Assembly: GCF_014384905.1 (NCBI RefSeq)
Contig: NZ_JACRSV010000004.1
Coordinates: 124,001-188,000 of the forward strand
Source of the DNA: Fumia xinanensis
GTDB taxonomy: Bacteria; Bacillota; Clostridia; Oscillospirales; Ruminococcaceae
DNA: 64,000 nucleotides
Direction of reading: 5' to 3'
Positions 1-8,470 of the stretch are shown here, piece after piece. The position numbers and the translations under genes are program-made. Positions within the stretch are counted from its first letter, which is position 1, and every line of letters begins with the position of its first letter. Below the pieces are notes generated by a model. It searched no databases. It saw nothing but the letters and a program-made list of their open reading frames with translations, and was not told the DNA's origin.

Positions 1-564
1 TCTCAACATGAGTCTGCTGATACCTATTATGCCAATTATTTTTTAAATGCTATAAACTGTTTTGAAAAATATAATGGTGAATTAGCAACAACGTTTTTAA
101 AACTATGGGATACATCATATGAACCAGATTTATACAAAAAGATTACTCCCGTTTTAATCCATCATGATGTCCATGCCCATAACATTTTTATAGATAAATT
201 TGGTTATCCCATACTGATTGATTGGGATTCGGCTCGTGGTGGGATTAAGGAATATGATTTCATCAAGTTAAAATACCTGAATACCAATTTTTATACAAAA
301 GACCAAAAGGAAAATATATTAAAGGGCTATCTTAGTATAGCAAATCTAAATTTTGATAAAAATTTTATTTTATATGAATTGTGTTGGCTAGCACGGATGT
401 ATATTTTTGAAATGAAGCATCCATATTATGGACAATATTTTCCTAACAAGGAGTTCTATTATGAAAATTTTATAAACTTATCTACTCAAGTAGAGGATAA
501 AAGTAATTTTTATAAAAATTACCCTGATAAATTTTTCGAGGGAGTTATAGCAAATGAATATTAA
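1..564 (+). CDS. APH-fold phosphotransferase, 5' end outside window
   Basis: The frame is open from the first base, so 187 C-terminal residues are visible. The sequence shows the kinase catalytic loop HHDVHAHNIF near visible residue 54 and the metal-binding motif LIDWDSA about 20 residues later. These are the Brenner and DFG-equivalent motifs of the aminoglycoside/choline phosphotransferase family. The family moves the ATP gamma-phosphate to small hydroxylated substrates in the cytoplasm. The stop overlaps the next start by 11 bases, so it belongs to the operon that follows. Family members in biosynthetic clusters often phosphorylate an intermediate or give self-resistance; which applies here is unknown. 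Confidence 0.75.
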   Translation, partial: SQHESADTYYANYFLNAINCFEKYNGELATTFLKLWDTSYEPDLYKKITPVLIHHDVHAHNIFIDKFGYPILIDWDSARGGIKEYDFIKLKYLNTNFYTKDQKENILKGYLSIANLNFDKNFILYELCWLARMYIFEMKHPYYGQYFPNKEFYYENFINLSTQVEDKSNFYKNYPDKFFEGVIANEY

Positions 565-1711
565 GCATAGTGTACTTCAGTGGATCGAAAATGGACATGT
601 TGAGGTCGATGAGATGTGCGTATTGAACATCAATTTTACCTATCTCTACAATAATAAAAAATTATATGACACATTCCTTTCATATATCGAAACCCATTTG
701 AACAAATCCTCAAGAGATTTTTGTTCCAAGCAATTTGTGTTTGGAACAATTTGTGATGATACACTTTACGCAACAATCTATGAAACCCTAAAGACAAGCA
801 ACTTGGAATTTAACACAATAGTATTATCCTATTGTACTAAAGAAAGGGGTATGATACGAGCATACGAATATGATCTGCATGATTATAAAGTCTATATAAC
901 ACAAAAAACGCCCTCGATTTTTATAGCAATGGAAGAGGATAAACAGTACTACTATATTATCCCTAGTAATTATTTGGAGCGTTTATCCTTTAAAAAGGAT
1001 GGATATAAATATTTTGAGCATATTATTAACAAGTTGTGCAATTTGTCTGGATCGATTTTAATTCATGGGGCCGCTGTTGATTCTGATGGAGCAATTTTAA
1101 TTGTGGGGCCAAAGAGAAGTGGCAAAACAACAGTCTTTTTTGATTTCCTACATTACCTTAATTTGGCACCATTATCTGTAGATAAAGTACATCTATATTT
1201 ACACAGGGATTCGATCCAAGTATTCGGTTTTCCAACACGTTTGCGGGTACTTGCTGGTACGTTAAGTAAATATGGTAGAGAGTTTGAAGACTTGATTCCA
1301 GAAAAATACAGAAATGTTGACGCCTCTGTTTTATGGAGAGGGGACAGCGATGGAAAGGTAGACCTAAGCATCACAGACTTTCAAAGATTCAGTAATAAAA
1401 ATTTTGTGCTAAATAGTAAACTAAAAATGATCATTCTACCTTCTATACTTAAAAATCAAAATGCTTCAATTAGAGAAGCGAGTTATGAGGAATTCTTAGA
1501 AGTTTTAAATAATCAAATATTTACTCCAGAAAACCCAGAAGAGGATTGGTGGTCAAATATTGGAAAAGCCCCAGAAATACAAAACATTATGTTAACCAAT
1601 AAAGAAGAAATGCTGGCTTTTATTTGGAATAAAATTCCTGTAATAATATTGGAGGGAGCAGACAATCTCCAGCCTTTATTGGATCAATTAAAAGAACAGT
1701 ACGGGATTTAA
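554..1711 (+). CDS. HPr kinase/phosphorylase-like P-loop kinase
   Basis: This 385-residue protein has an N-terminal region of about 165 residues that I do not recognise. An HprK-like P-loop domain follows, with the lead-in ILIHGAAVDSDGAILIVG and the Walker A loop GPKRSGKTT near residue 186. Stand-alone HprK-like proteins occur in peptide natural-product clusters such as some lasso peptide loci, where they phosphorylate the product. They are distinct from the HprK that regulates sugar uptake. The gene starts inside the preceding phosphotransferase and ends 22 bases before the adenylation gene, which indicates translational coupling. The substrate cannot be read from the sequence. Confidence 0.7.
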   Translation: MNIKHSVLQWIENGHVEVDEMCVLNINFTYLYNNKKLYDTFLSYIETHLNKSSRDFCSKQFVFGTICDDTLYATIYETLKTSNLEFNTIVLSYCTKERGMIRAYEYDLHDYKVYITQKTPSIFIAMEEDKQYYYIIPSNYLERLSFKKDGYKYFEHIINKLCNLSGSILIHGAAVDSDGAILIVGPKRSGKTTVFFDFLHYLNLAPLSVDKVHLYLHRDSIQVFGFPTRLRVLAGTLSKYGREFEDLIPEKYRNVDASVLWRGDSDGKVDLSITDFQRFSNKNFVLNSKLKMIILPSILKNQNASIREASYEEFLEVLNNQIFTPENPEEDWWSNIGKAPEIQNIMLTNKEEMLAFIWNKIPVIILEGADNLQPLLDQLKEQYGI

Positions 1712-1733
1712 AATACTGAAGAAGGTGTTATTT

Positions 1734-3446
1734 ATGTTTTCCTATAAAATCGACGAAAATGCTTGTATTGAATGTGAAAATCAGAAACTTAACTATAAGG
1801 AAATACATCATTTCGTAGCAGATTTGCAAGCTGTTCTTCCTAAAAGCAGACAGCCTATTGCTTTATATCTTAATCGAAATGAATATCTTGTAATGTCGAT
1901 GATTGCTTTAGTTTATTTAAATATTCCATATGTGATTTTATCAAAAAATGATCCCTCAGATCGTATAAAATACATTCTGGAAGATTGTAATGTTCAACTA
2001 ATTATTACACAGGGAAAGAATAATAAACTACCCAATATACCAATTATTGATATAGATTTATTGCAACACAATACATTGAATGATATTAAAATGGAGCCGC
2101 ATCGTGACGATGATACTATATATATATTATATACTTCTGGTTCCACTGGTGATCCTAAAGGTGTAGAAATTTCTTACTCTAATATAAACGCATTTATCGA
2201 AGGATTTTGTGAGCGTATACCCCTTACATCAAAATCCAGAATTTTATGCCATACTTCTTCAACATTTGATATATTTTTCGTCGAAACATTGTTGGCTCTT
2301 CAAAAAGGACTAGCAGTTATTATTGCAGATGATAGTACATATAAGAACGCCAAAAAGTTGCAAAAAATTATAGTTGACAAAGAAATAGATGTATTGCAAA
2401 TTACTCCATCTAAGTTACATTTCTTGCTTGAATATAGTCCGCAAAACACGGTACTTGCGAATCTAAAAATATTAATGATAGGGGGTGAAGTATTTCCTCA
2501 AAACTTATTGAAATTTTTGAAAGATAAAACTCATGCTAGTATCTACAATTTATATGGCCCAACCGAAACTACGATTTGGGCTACAATAGGAGATTTAACC
2601 AATCAGTCTACCGTTAACCTTGGCACACCTATTTTAAATGCGCAGATTTTCGTACTAAATAAACAGGAAATCCCAGTTGTGAATGAGGTGGGCGAGATTT
2701 TTATAACTGGTCAGATTGTTGGAAAAGGCTATCTCCACAATCCCTCCTTAACAAATGAGAAATTTAGAGTTATAGACTTGCCATCAATCGGTCTTGTCCG
2801 TGGCTTCAAGACTGGTGATTATGGACGTATCAATTTAGATGGCAATCTTGAATATCTCTACCGAATTGATAATCAGATTAAATTAAATGGACAGCGGTTG
2901 GAATTAGAAGATATTGAATCCAATATGATTAGTATGGAGAATATATCGAAATGCGCTGTAGTTTATATTCAACAAGATTCTGGAGATTCTATTGTAGGAT
3001 TTTTTGTCGGACAGGCAACCCCTTCTGCCATACGTTCTTTTTTACAATCAAAGATTCCAGATTTCATGATACCTTCTCAATTGATACAGGTAGACGAACT
3101 TCCATATACAGACAATTTTAAAATTGATAGAAAACGTTTAATTGAAAATTATCAGCATCAGCTGTTCAGTAATCAAGTCAGAACCTTTGCAAATAGCAAA
3201 ATTGATACAGACAAACGTATTATCGATATTATTTCTTTAATAGGCGGATTAGTTATTAGTGATGATGATATTCAAAATAAAGATTTAGTATCTTTGGGAA
3301 TTAATTCAATCCAATTTATTAAGATAATTGTAGAAATTGAAGATATTTTTGATATTAGATTTGATGATGAATATCTGGAATATAGGAAATTTGAAAATTT
3401 GAGGGCTTTTATTAATTATGTTAATAGAAAATGTGAAAAGGAATGA
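1734..3446 (+). CDS. NRPS-like adenylation-carrier didomain, predicted glycine
   Basis: A 570-residue A-T protein. Adenylation motifs are visible: LYTSGSTGDPKG (A3, near residue 135), NLYGPTETTIW (A5), KTGDYGR (A7), QIKLNGQRLELEDIE (A8) and FKIDRK (A10). The C-terminal carrier domain has LGINSIQF with the phosphopantetheine serine near residue 525. Aligning the A4-A5 region by eye on GrsA gives the pocket D-I-V-Q-M-G-L-I-W-K, close to the published glycine code DILQLGLIWK. It should load glycine as a thioester. I prefer the ATG at 1734 to the GTG at 1725, because the GTG overlaps the GAAGG ribosome site. There is no condensation or thioesterase domain. Confidence 0.85.
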   Translation: MFSYKIDENACIECENQKLNYKEIHHFVADLQAVLPKSRQPIALYLNRNEYLVMSMIALVYLNIPYVILSKNDPSDRIKYILEDCNVQLIITQGKNNKLPNIPIIDIDLLQHNTLNDIKMEPHRDDDTIYILYTSGSTGDPKGVEISYSNINAFIEGFCERIPLTSKSRILCHTSSTFDIFFVETLLALQKGLAVIIADDSTYKNAKKLQKIIVDKEIDVLQITPSKLHFLLEYSPQNTVLANLKILMIGGEVFPQNLLKFLKDKTHASIYNLYGPTETTIWATIGDLTNQSTVNLGTPILNAQIFVLNKQEIPVVNEVGEIFITGQIVGKGYLHNPSLTNEKFRVIDLPSIGLVRGFKTGDYGRINLDGNLEYLYRIDNQIKLNGQRLELEDIESNMISMENISKCAVVYIQQDSGDSIVGFFVGQATPSAIRSFLQSKIPDFMIPSQLIQVDELPYTDNFKIDRKRLIENYQHQLFSNQVRTFANSKIDTDKRIIDIISLIGGLVISDDDIQNKDLVSLGINSIQFIKIIVEIEDIFDIRFDDEYLEYRKFENLRAFINYVNRKCEKE

Positions 3447-3451
3447 TTTTA

Positions 3452-3859
3452 ATGAAAACAAAATCATTAGTAAACTTTTTCATGAAATATTTTGTAAGAT
3501 CTCCAATTTTATTTTTTATATTAGTATCAATTAGTTTCTGCTTATTCCTTTTTTTTTCGTTTAAAATAGAATATCCGGTTTACATTACAAAAAGTGCAAC
3601 TTTATCGGCAGATAAAAAGGAAATTATTGTAGAGGATATTAATAATACTCAATTGATAAGAGTATATGCTTATACCAATAAAAATGAAATTGTCTATAGA
3701 ATTCATAATTTTCAAATTAAAAACAATATGTTGTCTTTTAAAACGAATAATCTTTTAAAAGCAGATGAGAAATCAATTGATAATTCTAAAATATATGTTG
3801 ATATTGAAACAGAAACCACCAATTTATTTAATCAATTATTTATTAAAGGTGGTAAATAA
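3452..3859 (+). CDS. small single-pass membrane protein of the export module
   Basis: About 135 residues: a basic N-terminus, one strongly hydrophobic segment (roughly residues 15-38) and a soluble beta-rich tail of about 95 residues that should lie outside the membrane. I recognise no family. It sits directly before two ABC exporter genes, so it may be a short membrane-fusion-like or substrate-presenting partner; this is inference. An upstream ATG at 3443 overlaps the previous stop (ATGA). The one at 3452 is better spaced from AAAAGGA. Confidence 0.6.
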   Translation: MKTKSLVNFFMKYFVRSPILFFILVSISFCLFLFFSFKIEYPVYITKSATLSADKKEIIVEDINNTQLIRVYAYTNKNEIVYRIHNFQIKNNMLSFKTNNLLKADEKSIDNSKIYVDIETETTNLFNQLFIKGGK

Positions 3860-3861
3860 AA

Positions 3862-5625
3862 ATGAATATTAAAAAAGGTGAGCAACTTAGTTTTTTCGGA
3901 GCTATTCAATTTCTTTTTCCATATTTAAAGGGGCATGTAATTCAATTTGTAGCTTTTTATATCGGATGGTTTATGGATGCAGTTGCAGGGGTTATACAAC
4001 CTTTACTTTTAGGATTAATGGTAAATCAAATGATTTATTATTATAACATAGATTTATTTTTGCAATTGTCAGGTATTGCGGCACTGACATATCTTTTTAG
4101 CTGTTTAATATATTATTTTGTCTATCAGATATACGCTTATATTAGTATTCATTTTACATTGAAGCTCAAAAGATGTATTTTTAATAAAATAATTTATTCG
4201 GAAGCTCAAAACTTATCTGATTCAAATACGGGTGAAATAATTGCTACAATTCAAACTTATACTATGGAATGTATGAATTTTATTGTAAGAAATATTATAC
4301 ATAATATTAATGGGATACTAAAAATTTTATTTTGTTCGTGTTATCTATATATCATAGATTGGCGTATCGGGGTCTTAATCACCTGTACGGTTCCTATATC
4401 TGTATTGGTTGTACTTCGGCTTGGAGAGAAAATTAGAAATTTTAGTAATCAAAGCACAAAGCATTATGGGATTTACACTAGTTGGCTTTTTGAAGTTATT
4501 TCTGGAGTAAAAGATATTCGATTGCTTAATGCCCAAAAAATTGTGAATAAACAATTTGTAATAAAAATTCGCAAACTATTCCAATTAAATATCAAAAATG
4601 GTGTTTTGCAACAGAATGCGCAAAATATGATCACATTTTTTAGCTTATCGATACAGCTTATGCTTTTCGTTTTTTTGGCTATATTTTCATGGAAACTGGG
4701 ATTAACTGTTGGGATAATATTAGTGATATTATCCTATTTTGATATATTATCCAATGAGATTAAGGCCTTTACAATTAAAATTATGGATTCGCATTCGCGC
4801 CTCTCTGCAATTGATAAGATTCGTGTTATGATGCAAAACCCATCAGAAAAAGACAGAGATGGAAAAAGAGAATTAGTAGTTAGTCAGGGTGAGATCAAAT
4901 TTCATGATGTACAATTCAGCTATAAGGATTCAAATAAGAATATAATTGATCATCTATATTTAAAAGTTAGTCCCGGTGAGCGGCTTGCGCTTGTGGGAAC
5001 TAGTGGTTGTGGAAAATCAACTCTTGCATATTTACTAACTGGTTTTTATGTACCCGATGGTGGATACATTGAAATTGATGGACAGCGATTGTCGGAATGC
5101 TCTCTTAAATCAATAAGGCACAATATAGGAATTGTTCAACAAAATGTTTTGATATTTGATATGACAATAAAAGAAAATTTATTATTAGGTAATATGAGAG
5201 CTGATTTTCAAGATATGTGTTCAGCATGTACAAATGCAGGTATATTAGAATTTATTCAATCATTGCCAAACGGTTTTGATACCGTTGTTGGAACTAATGG
5301 AATTGGATTATCTCGCGGACAGCAACAAAGAATAGCAATTGCACGCATTTATTTACAAAACCCCAAAATTATTATTTTTGATGAAGCAACTTCTGCATTG
5401 GATGAGAAAACCGAGAATTTGATTCATAAGGCTTGGGAAAAAGTGTTATATAATAGAACGGCTATTATTATTGCTCATCGACAAAGTTCAGTAATGTTGA
5501 GTGAAAGCGTAGCGATAATGGAAAAAGGGGTAATTATGGAGAAAGGATCTCCAACAGTCCTCATGCAAAATAGCAAACTTTTTCATACTCTTTTTTCGAT
5601 CAAACAAAATCCTGAAAAGTATTAA
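3862..5625 (+). CDS. ABC exporter half-transporter (TMD-NBD), copy 1
   Basis: 587 residues: about 310 residues with six predicted membrane spans, then a nucleotide-binding domain with Walker A GTSGCGKST (near residue 379), Walker B IIIFDEATSAL and an H-loop AHRQ. The signature reads LSRGQ rather than LSGGQ, while the following gene has the consensus, so the pair may form a heterodimer with one degenerate site. There is no N-terminal C39 peptidase, so it does not cleave a leader peptide. It starts two bases after the small membrane protein gene and should export the product of the cluster. Confidence 0.88.
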   Translation: MNIKKGEQLSFFGAIQFLFPYLKGHVIQFVAFYIGWFMDAVAGVIQPLLLGLMVNQMIYYYNIDLFLQLSGIAALTYLFSCLIYYFVYQIYAYISIHFTLKLKRCIFNKIIYSEAQNLSDSNTGEIIATIQTYTMECMNFIVRNIIHNINGILKILFCSCYLYIIDWRIGVLITCTVPISVLVVLRLGEKIRNFSNQSTKHYGIYTSWLFEVISGVKDIRLLNAQKIVNKQFVIKIRKLFQLNIKNGVLQQNAQNMITFFSLSIQLMLFVFLAIFSWKLGLTVGIILVILSYFDILSNEIKAFTIKIMDSHSRLSAIDKIRVMMQNPSEKDRDGKRELVVSQGEIKFHDVQFSYKDSNKNIIDHLYLKVSPGERLALVGTSGCGKSTLAYLLTGFYVPDGGYIEIDGQRLSECSLKSIRHNIGIVQQNVLIFDMTIKENLLLGNMRADFQDMCSACTNAGILEFIQSLPNGFDTVVGTNGIGLSRGQQQRIAIARIYLQNPKIIIFDEATSALDEKTENLIHKAWEKVLYNRTAIIIAHRQSSVMLSESVAIMEKGVIMEKGSPTVLMQNSKLFHTLFSIKQNPEKY

Positions 5626-5652
5626 TACCATCTCATTTGAAAGGAAAAATGT

Positions 5653-7323
5653 ATGAAGGGATTTCAAAAAATAAGGTATCGGTTATATATTTTATCAGAA
5701 ATCCGGCCCTATGCGTATGGCGTTCGGAAATTATTTTTTATTAGTTTTCTTTTGAGTATTATTTCTTTATCATTGACATTAATTCAACCCATTTTTTACA
5801 AAATATTCATTGAAGATGTTCTTTTACAGCAACGATTTTTATCACTGCTTTGGGTAGTTAGTGGATATATATTCATCTTTTTTATTAGTGTCTTAATTGG
5901 TTATTGTAAAACCTATTTAAATAATAAAATAAATAATCGAATTATTTTCAGAGTAAAAAGAATGTTTTTGCGCAAATTATTTCTCATGGAGTTCTCAGAA
6001 TATGAGTCAATGAGTATTGGGGATATAAAAATGAGAATAGATGATGATCCTGGATGTATTGCTTCATTCATTGAATATCAAACCATTAGTTTTGTGCTTA
6101 ATGTTATAGCTAGTATTATATCGCTCATATTAATCTTTTGTATTAATTGGTCACTGGCTCTTTTTGCATTAGCGGTAATACCAATAACGTTTGTTGTTGA
6201 TCATTGTATTAGTAAAAAAGAGTGGAAAATTGGCGAAATAAATCGTGAAAATGATCAAAAACAGTCATCTTGGCTACATAAATCACTACAAGGTTGGCAG
6301 GAGATAAAGGTGTTCAATTTACAGAAGTATGAAGAACACCAGCTGATTAAATATAATCATATATTTGCAAAAAATTATGGTAAATGGCACCTGTGTGCTA
6401 CTACACGTTTATTAGTCATTCCAAAGATTAAAAATGAATTCATAATGAAATTCTGTCTATATTTTTTGGGTGGCTTATTAATAATCAATGGGCACTTAAC
6501 TATTACATCTTTATTGATATTTGAGAAGTATTATAATCAGTTAATGGAGTCCATTAAATTGGTGTCACAACAAGATGCAGATTTACAGAGTAATCGGGCA
6601 TCTAGTGATAGATTATTGGATGGCCTGAGAAAATGTAGAAATAAATCAAAACAAGTAACGGCAGAAAAAATAGATAAAATCACTTCTGTTGAATTTAAAA
6701 ATGTTAGTTACCGTTATCCGAATAGATTAAATGATGTCATCCATGATTTAAACTTGACAATAAAACAGGGAGAAAGAGTTGGAATTATGGGTCAAAGCGG
6801 AGCGGGCAAGTCAACAATATTGAAGTTAATATCAGGATTATTGGTACCAACTGCAGGATCTGTTTTTTTGAGTAACAAAAATATCAAGGTGTTAAATATT
6901 TCGGATATTCATAAAAAGATAGGTTTCGTTATGCAGGATAATATTTTATTTAATACTTCTATTAAAGAAAATATTAAATATGCGAAGGTCGACGCTGATG
7001 ATGCTGAAATTGCCCATGTCTGTAAAATGGCTAATATTCATGACTATATCCAAAGCTTACCCGATAAATATGATACTATTATAGGTGAAAGAGGAATCAA
7101 ACTTTCGGGCGGGCAGAAGCAACGCATTGTCTTGGCAAGAACCTTTTTGCGTGATGTGGATATGTATTTGTTTGATGAAGCGACCAGTGCGCTTGATCAA
7201 TACAATGAAAATTTAATCCAAGACGCAATTAGATATATTAGTGAAGATAAAACTGTTATCATTGTAGCTCATCGTAAATCTTCAATTGAGTTGTGTGACC
7301 GAATTATTGATATAAATCTTTGA
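5653..7323 (+). CDS. ABC exporter half-transporter (TMD-NBD), copy 2
   Basis: 556 residues with the same plan as the preceding gene: about six membrane spans and then an ATPase domain. It has Walker A GQSGAGKST (near residue 380), consensus signature LSGGQKQR, Walker B LFDEATSALD and AHRK. The conserved signature suggests that this subunit supplies the functional composite site if it pairs with the first exporter. AAAGGA lies a few bases before the ATG. Its position inside the operon points to export of the product or to self-protection. Confidence 0.88.
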   Translation: MKGFQKIRYRLYILSEIRPYAYGVRKLFFISFLLSIISLSLTLIQPIFYKIFIEDVLLQQRFLSLLWVVSGYIFIFFISVLIGYCKTYLNNKINNRIIFRVKRMFLRKLFLMEFSEYESMSIGDIKMRIDDDPGCIASFIEYQTISFVLNVIASIISLILIFCINWSLALFALAVIPITFVVDHCISKKEWKIGEINRENDQKQSSWLHKSLQGWQEIKVFNLQKYEEHQLIKYNHIFAKNYGKWHLCATTRLLVIPKIKNEFIMKFCLYFLGGLLIINGHLTITSLLIFEKYYNQLMESIKLVSQQDADLQSNRASSDRLLDGLRKCRNKSKQVTAEKIDKITSVEFKNVSYRYPNRLNDVIHDLNLTIKQGERVGIMGQSGAGKSTILKLISGLLVPTAGSVFLSNKNIKVLNISDIHKKIGFVMQDNILFNTSIKENIKYAKVDADDAEIAHVCKMANIHDYIQSLPDKYDTIIGERGIKLSGGQKQRIVLARTFLRDVDMYLFDEATSALDQYNENLIQDAIRYISEDKTVIIVAHRKSSIELCDRIIDINL

Positions 7324-7351
7324 TTTTTTAAAATTGTGAAAAGGGGATAAT

Positions 7352-8455
7352 ATGGAAAAGTCTTATGAGATTGAAAAGAAATTGCTAGTTCTGTTAAGTC
7401 GGGTTACTTTTTCTAGTTCAGATGTTGAAGAAATCAACACACTCCTGAAAGAAAATATTAGTTGGTGTGAACTATTTAAATATGCTATGCATAATAAAGT
7501 AGTCAGTTTGATATGGACTAATTTGAATTATTTTAATGCCAAACATATTCCCAAGTATATTAAAAATTTAATGAACTGTATATACACAGGAACAAAGATA
7601 CAAAATGGTCTATATATTGAACAAAAAGAGCGGATAGTTGAAGCTTTAAAAGATGAGCACATAACGCTTATTCCGGTTAAGGGCGCTATGCTGATTGATA
7701 TGATTTATAAGGACAGGGGAACTCGGGCATTAGGGGATTTGGATTTTTTGATTAAAAAGGCTGAAGAGAAAAAAATAGAACAAGTAATCAAAAAAATAGG
7801 ATTTATGAAGGCTACTTACGATATCCAAAATCGTAAATTAATACCTGTCGACCGAAAAGAGGATATAGCTTGGAAACTCGGTGCAACAAATGTGTATCCT
7901 TATTTGAAACTATCCTCATCAGAATATATACCATTTTTTAAAATTGATTTTAGACATTCATTTGATGATTCTCACAATTCTGAACCTATAAGCGAAATCA
8001 TAGATTATTATGAGAATCATGGTATGGTTAATGCTAATCATATAGTTGTATATATGTCTCTACATCTTTATCATGAATCCACACACTCTATGTCAGTATT
8101 GTACAATAAGGATATAAATATCATCAAATTTTGCGATATCCGTGAATATATACTTTATAATCAACATCTGGGGCTCCTTCATAATGAAGAGATCGTTGCC
8201 TACGCCTTTAAGCACAATTTGCTGTCTCCTTTATATTATACACTTTTTTATCTTAAACTAATTTATAACGACGGATATGAAGATAATATATTAGAAAAAA
8301 TACATATGGAAAATACAGCGTTTCTCAATGAGTATTATGATGATAAAGAAAAAAATATAAAGATGTGGAATAAGACCTTTATGGAACGTCTTTATGCTTC
8401 TGACAATTATGATGAATTAAATGAAATAAGTTTTGAGATGAATAAAACGTTTTAG
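7352..8455 (+). CDS. NTP_transf_5-like nucleotidyltransferase
   Basis: 367 residues. The middle holds IPVKGAMLIDMIYKD and, further on, RALGDLDFLI, the substrate-binding and metal-binding G-D-x-D pattern of the uncharacterised nucleotidyltransferase family NTP_transf_5 (PF14907). Members recur in clusters for modified peptides, often next to HprK-like kinases, as here. The reaction is presumed to be transfer of a nucleotide or phosphate to a small molecule, peptide or protein; the substrate is unknown. AAAGGGG precedes the ATG. The C-terminal 170 residues show no motif I can name. Confidence 0.7.
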   Translation: MEKSYEIEKKLLVLLSRVTFSSSDVEEINTLLKENISWCELFKYAMHNKVVSLIWTNLNYFNAKHIPKYIKNLMNCIYTGTKIQNGLYIEQKERIVEALKDEHITLIPVKGAMLIDMIYKDRGTRALGDLDFLIKKAEEKKIEQVIKKIGFMKATYDIQNRKLIPVDRKEDIAWKLGATNVYPYLKLSSSEYIPFFKIDFRHSFDDSHNSEPISEIIDYYENHGMVNANHIVVYMSLHLYHESTHSMSVLYNKDINIIKFCDIREYILYNQHLGLLHNEEIVAYAFKHNLLSPLYYTLFYLKLIYNDGYEDNILEKIHMENTAFLNEYYDDKEKNIKMWNKTFMERLYASDNYDELNEISFEMNKTF

Positions 8456-8470
8456 GTCGAAGGTGCTTAT

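Noticed and set aside
554..1711. HprK as the carbon catabolite regulator
   Set aside because: The N-terminal part and the biosynthetic context do not fit the regulatory enzyme; only the P-loop domain is shared.
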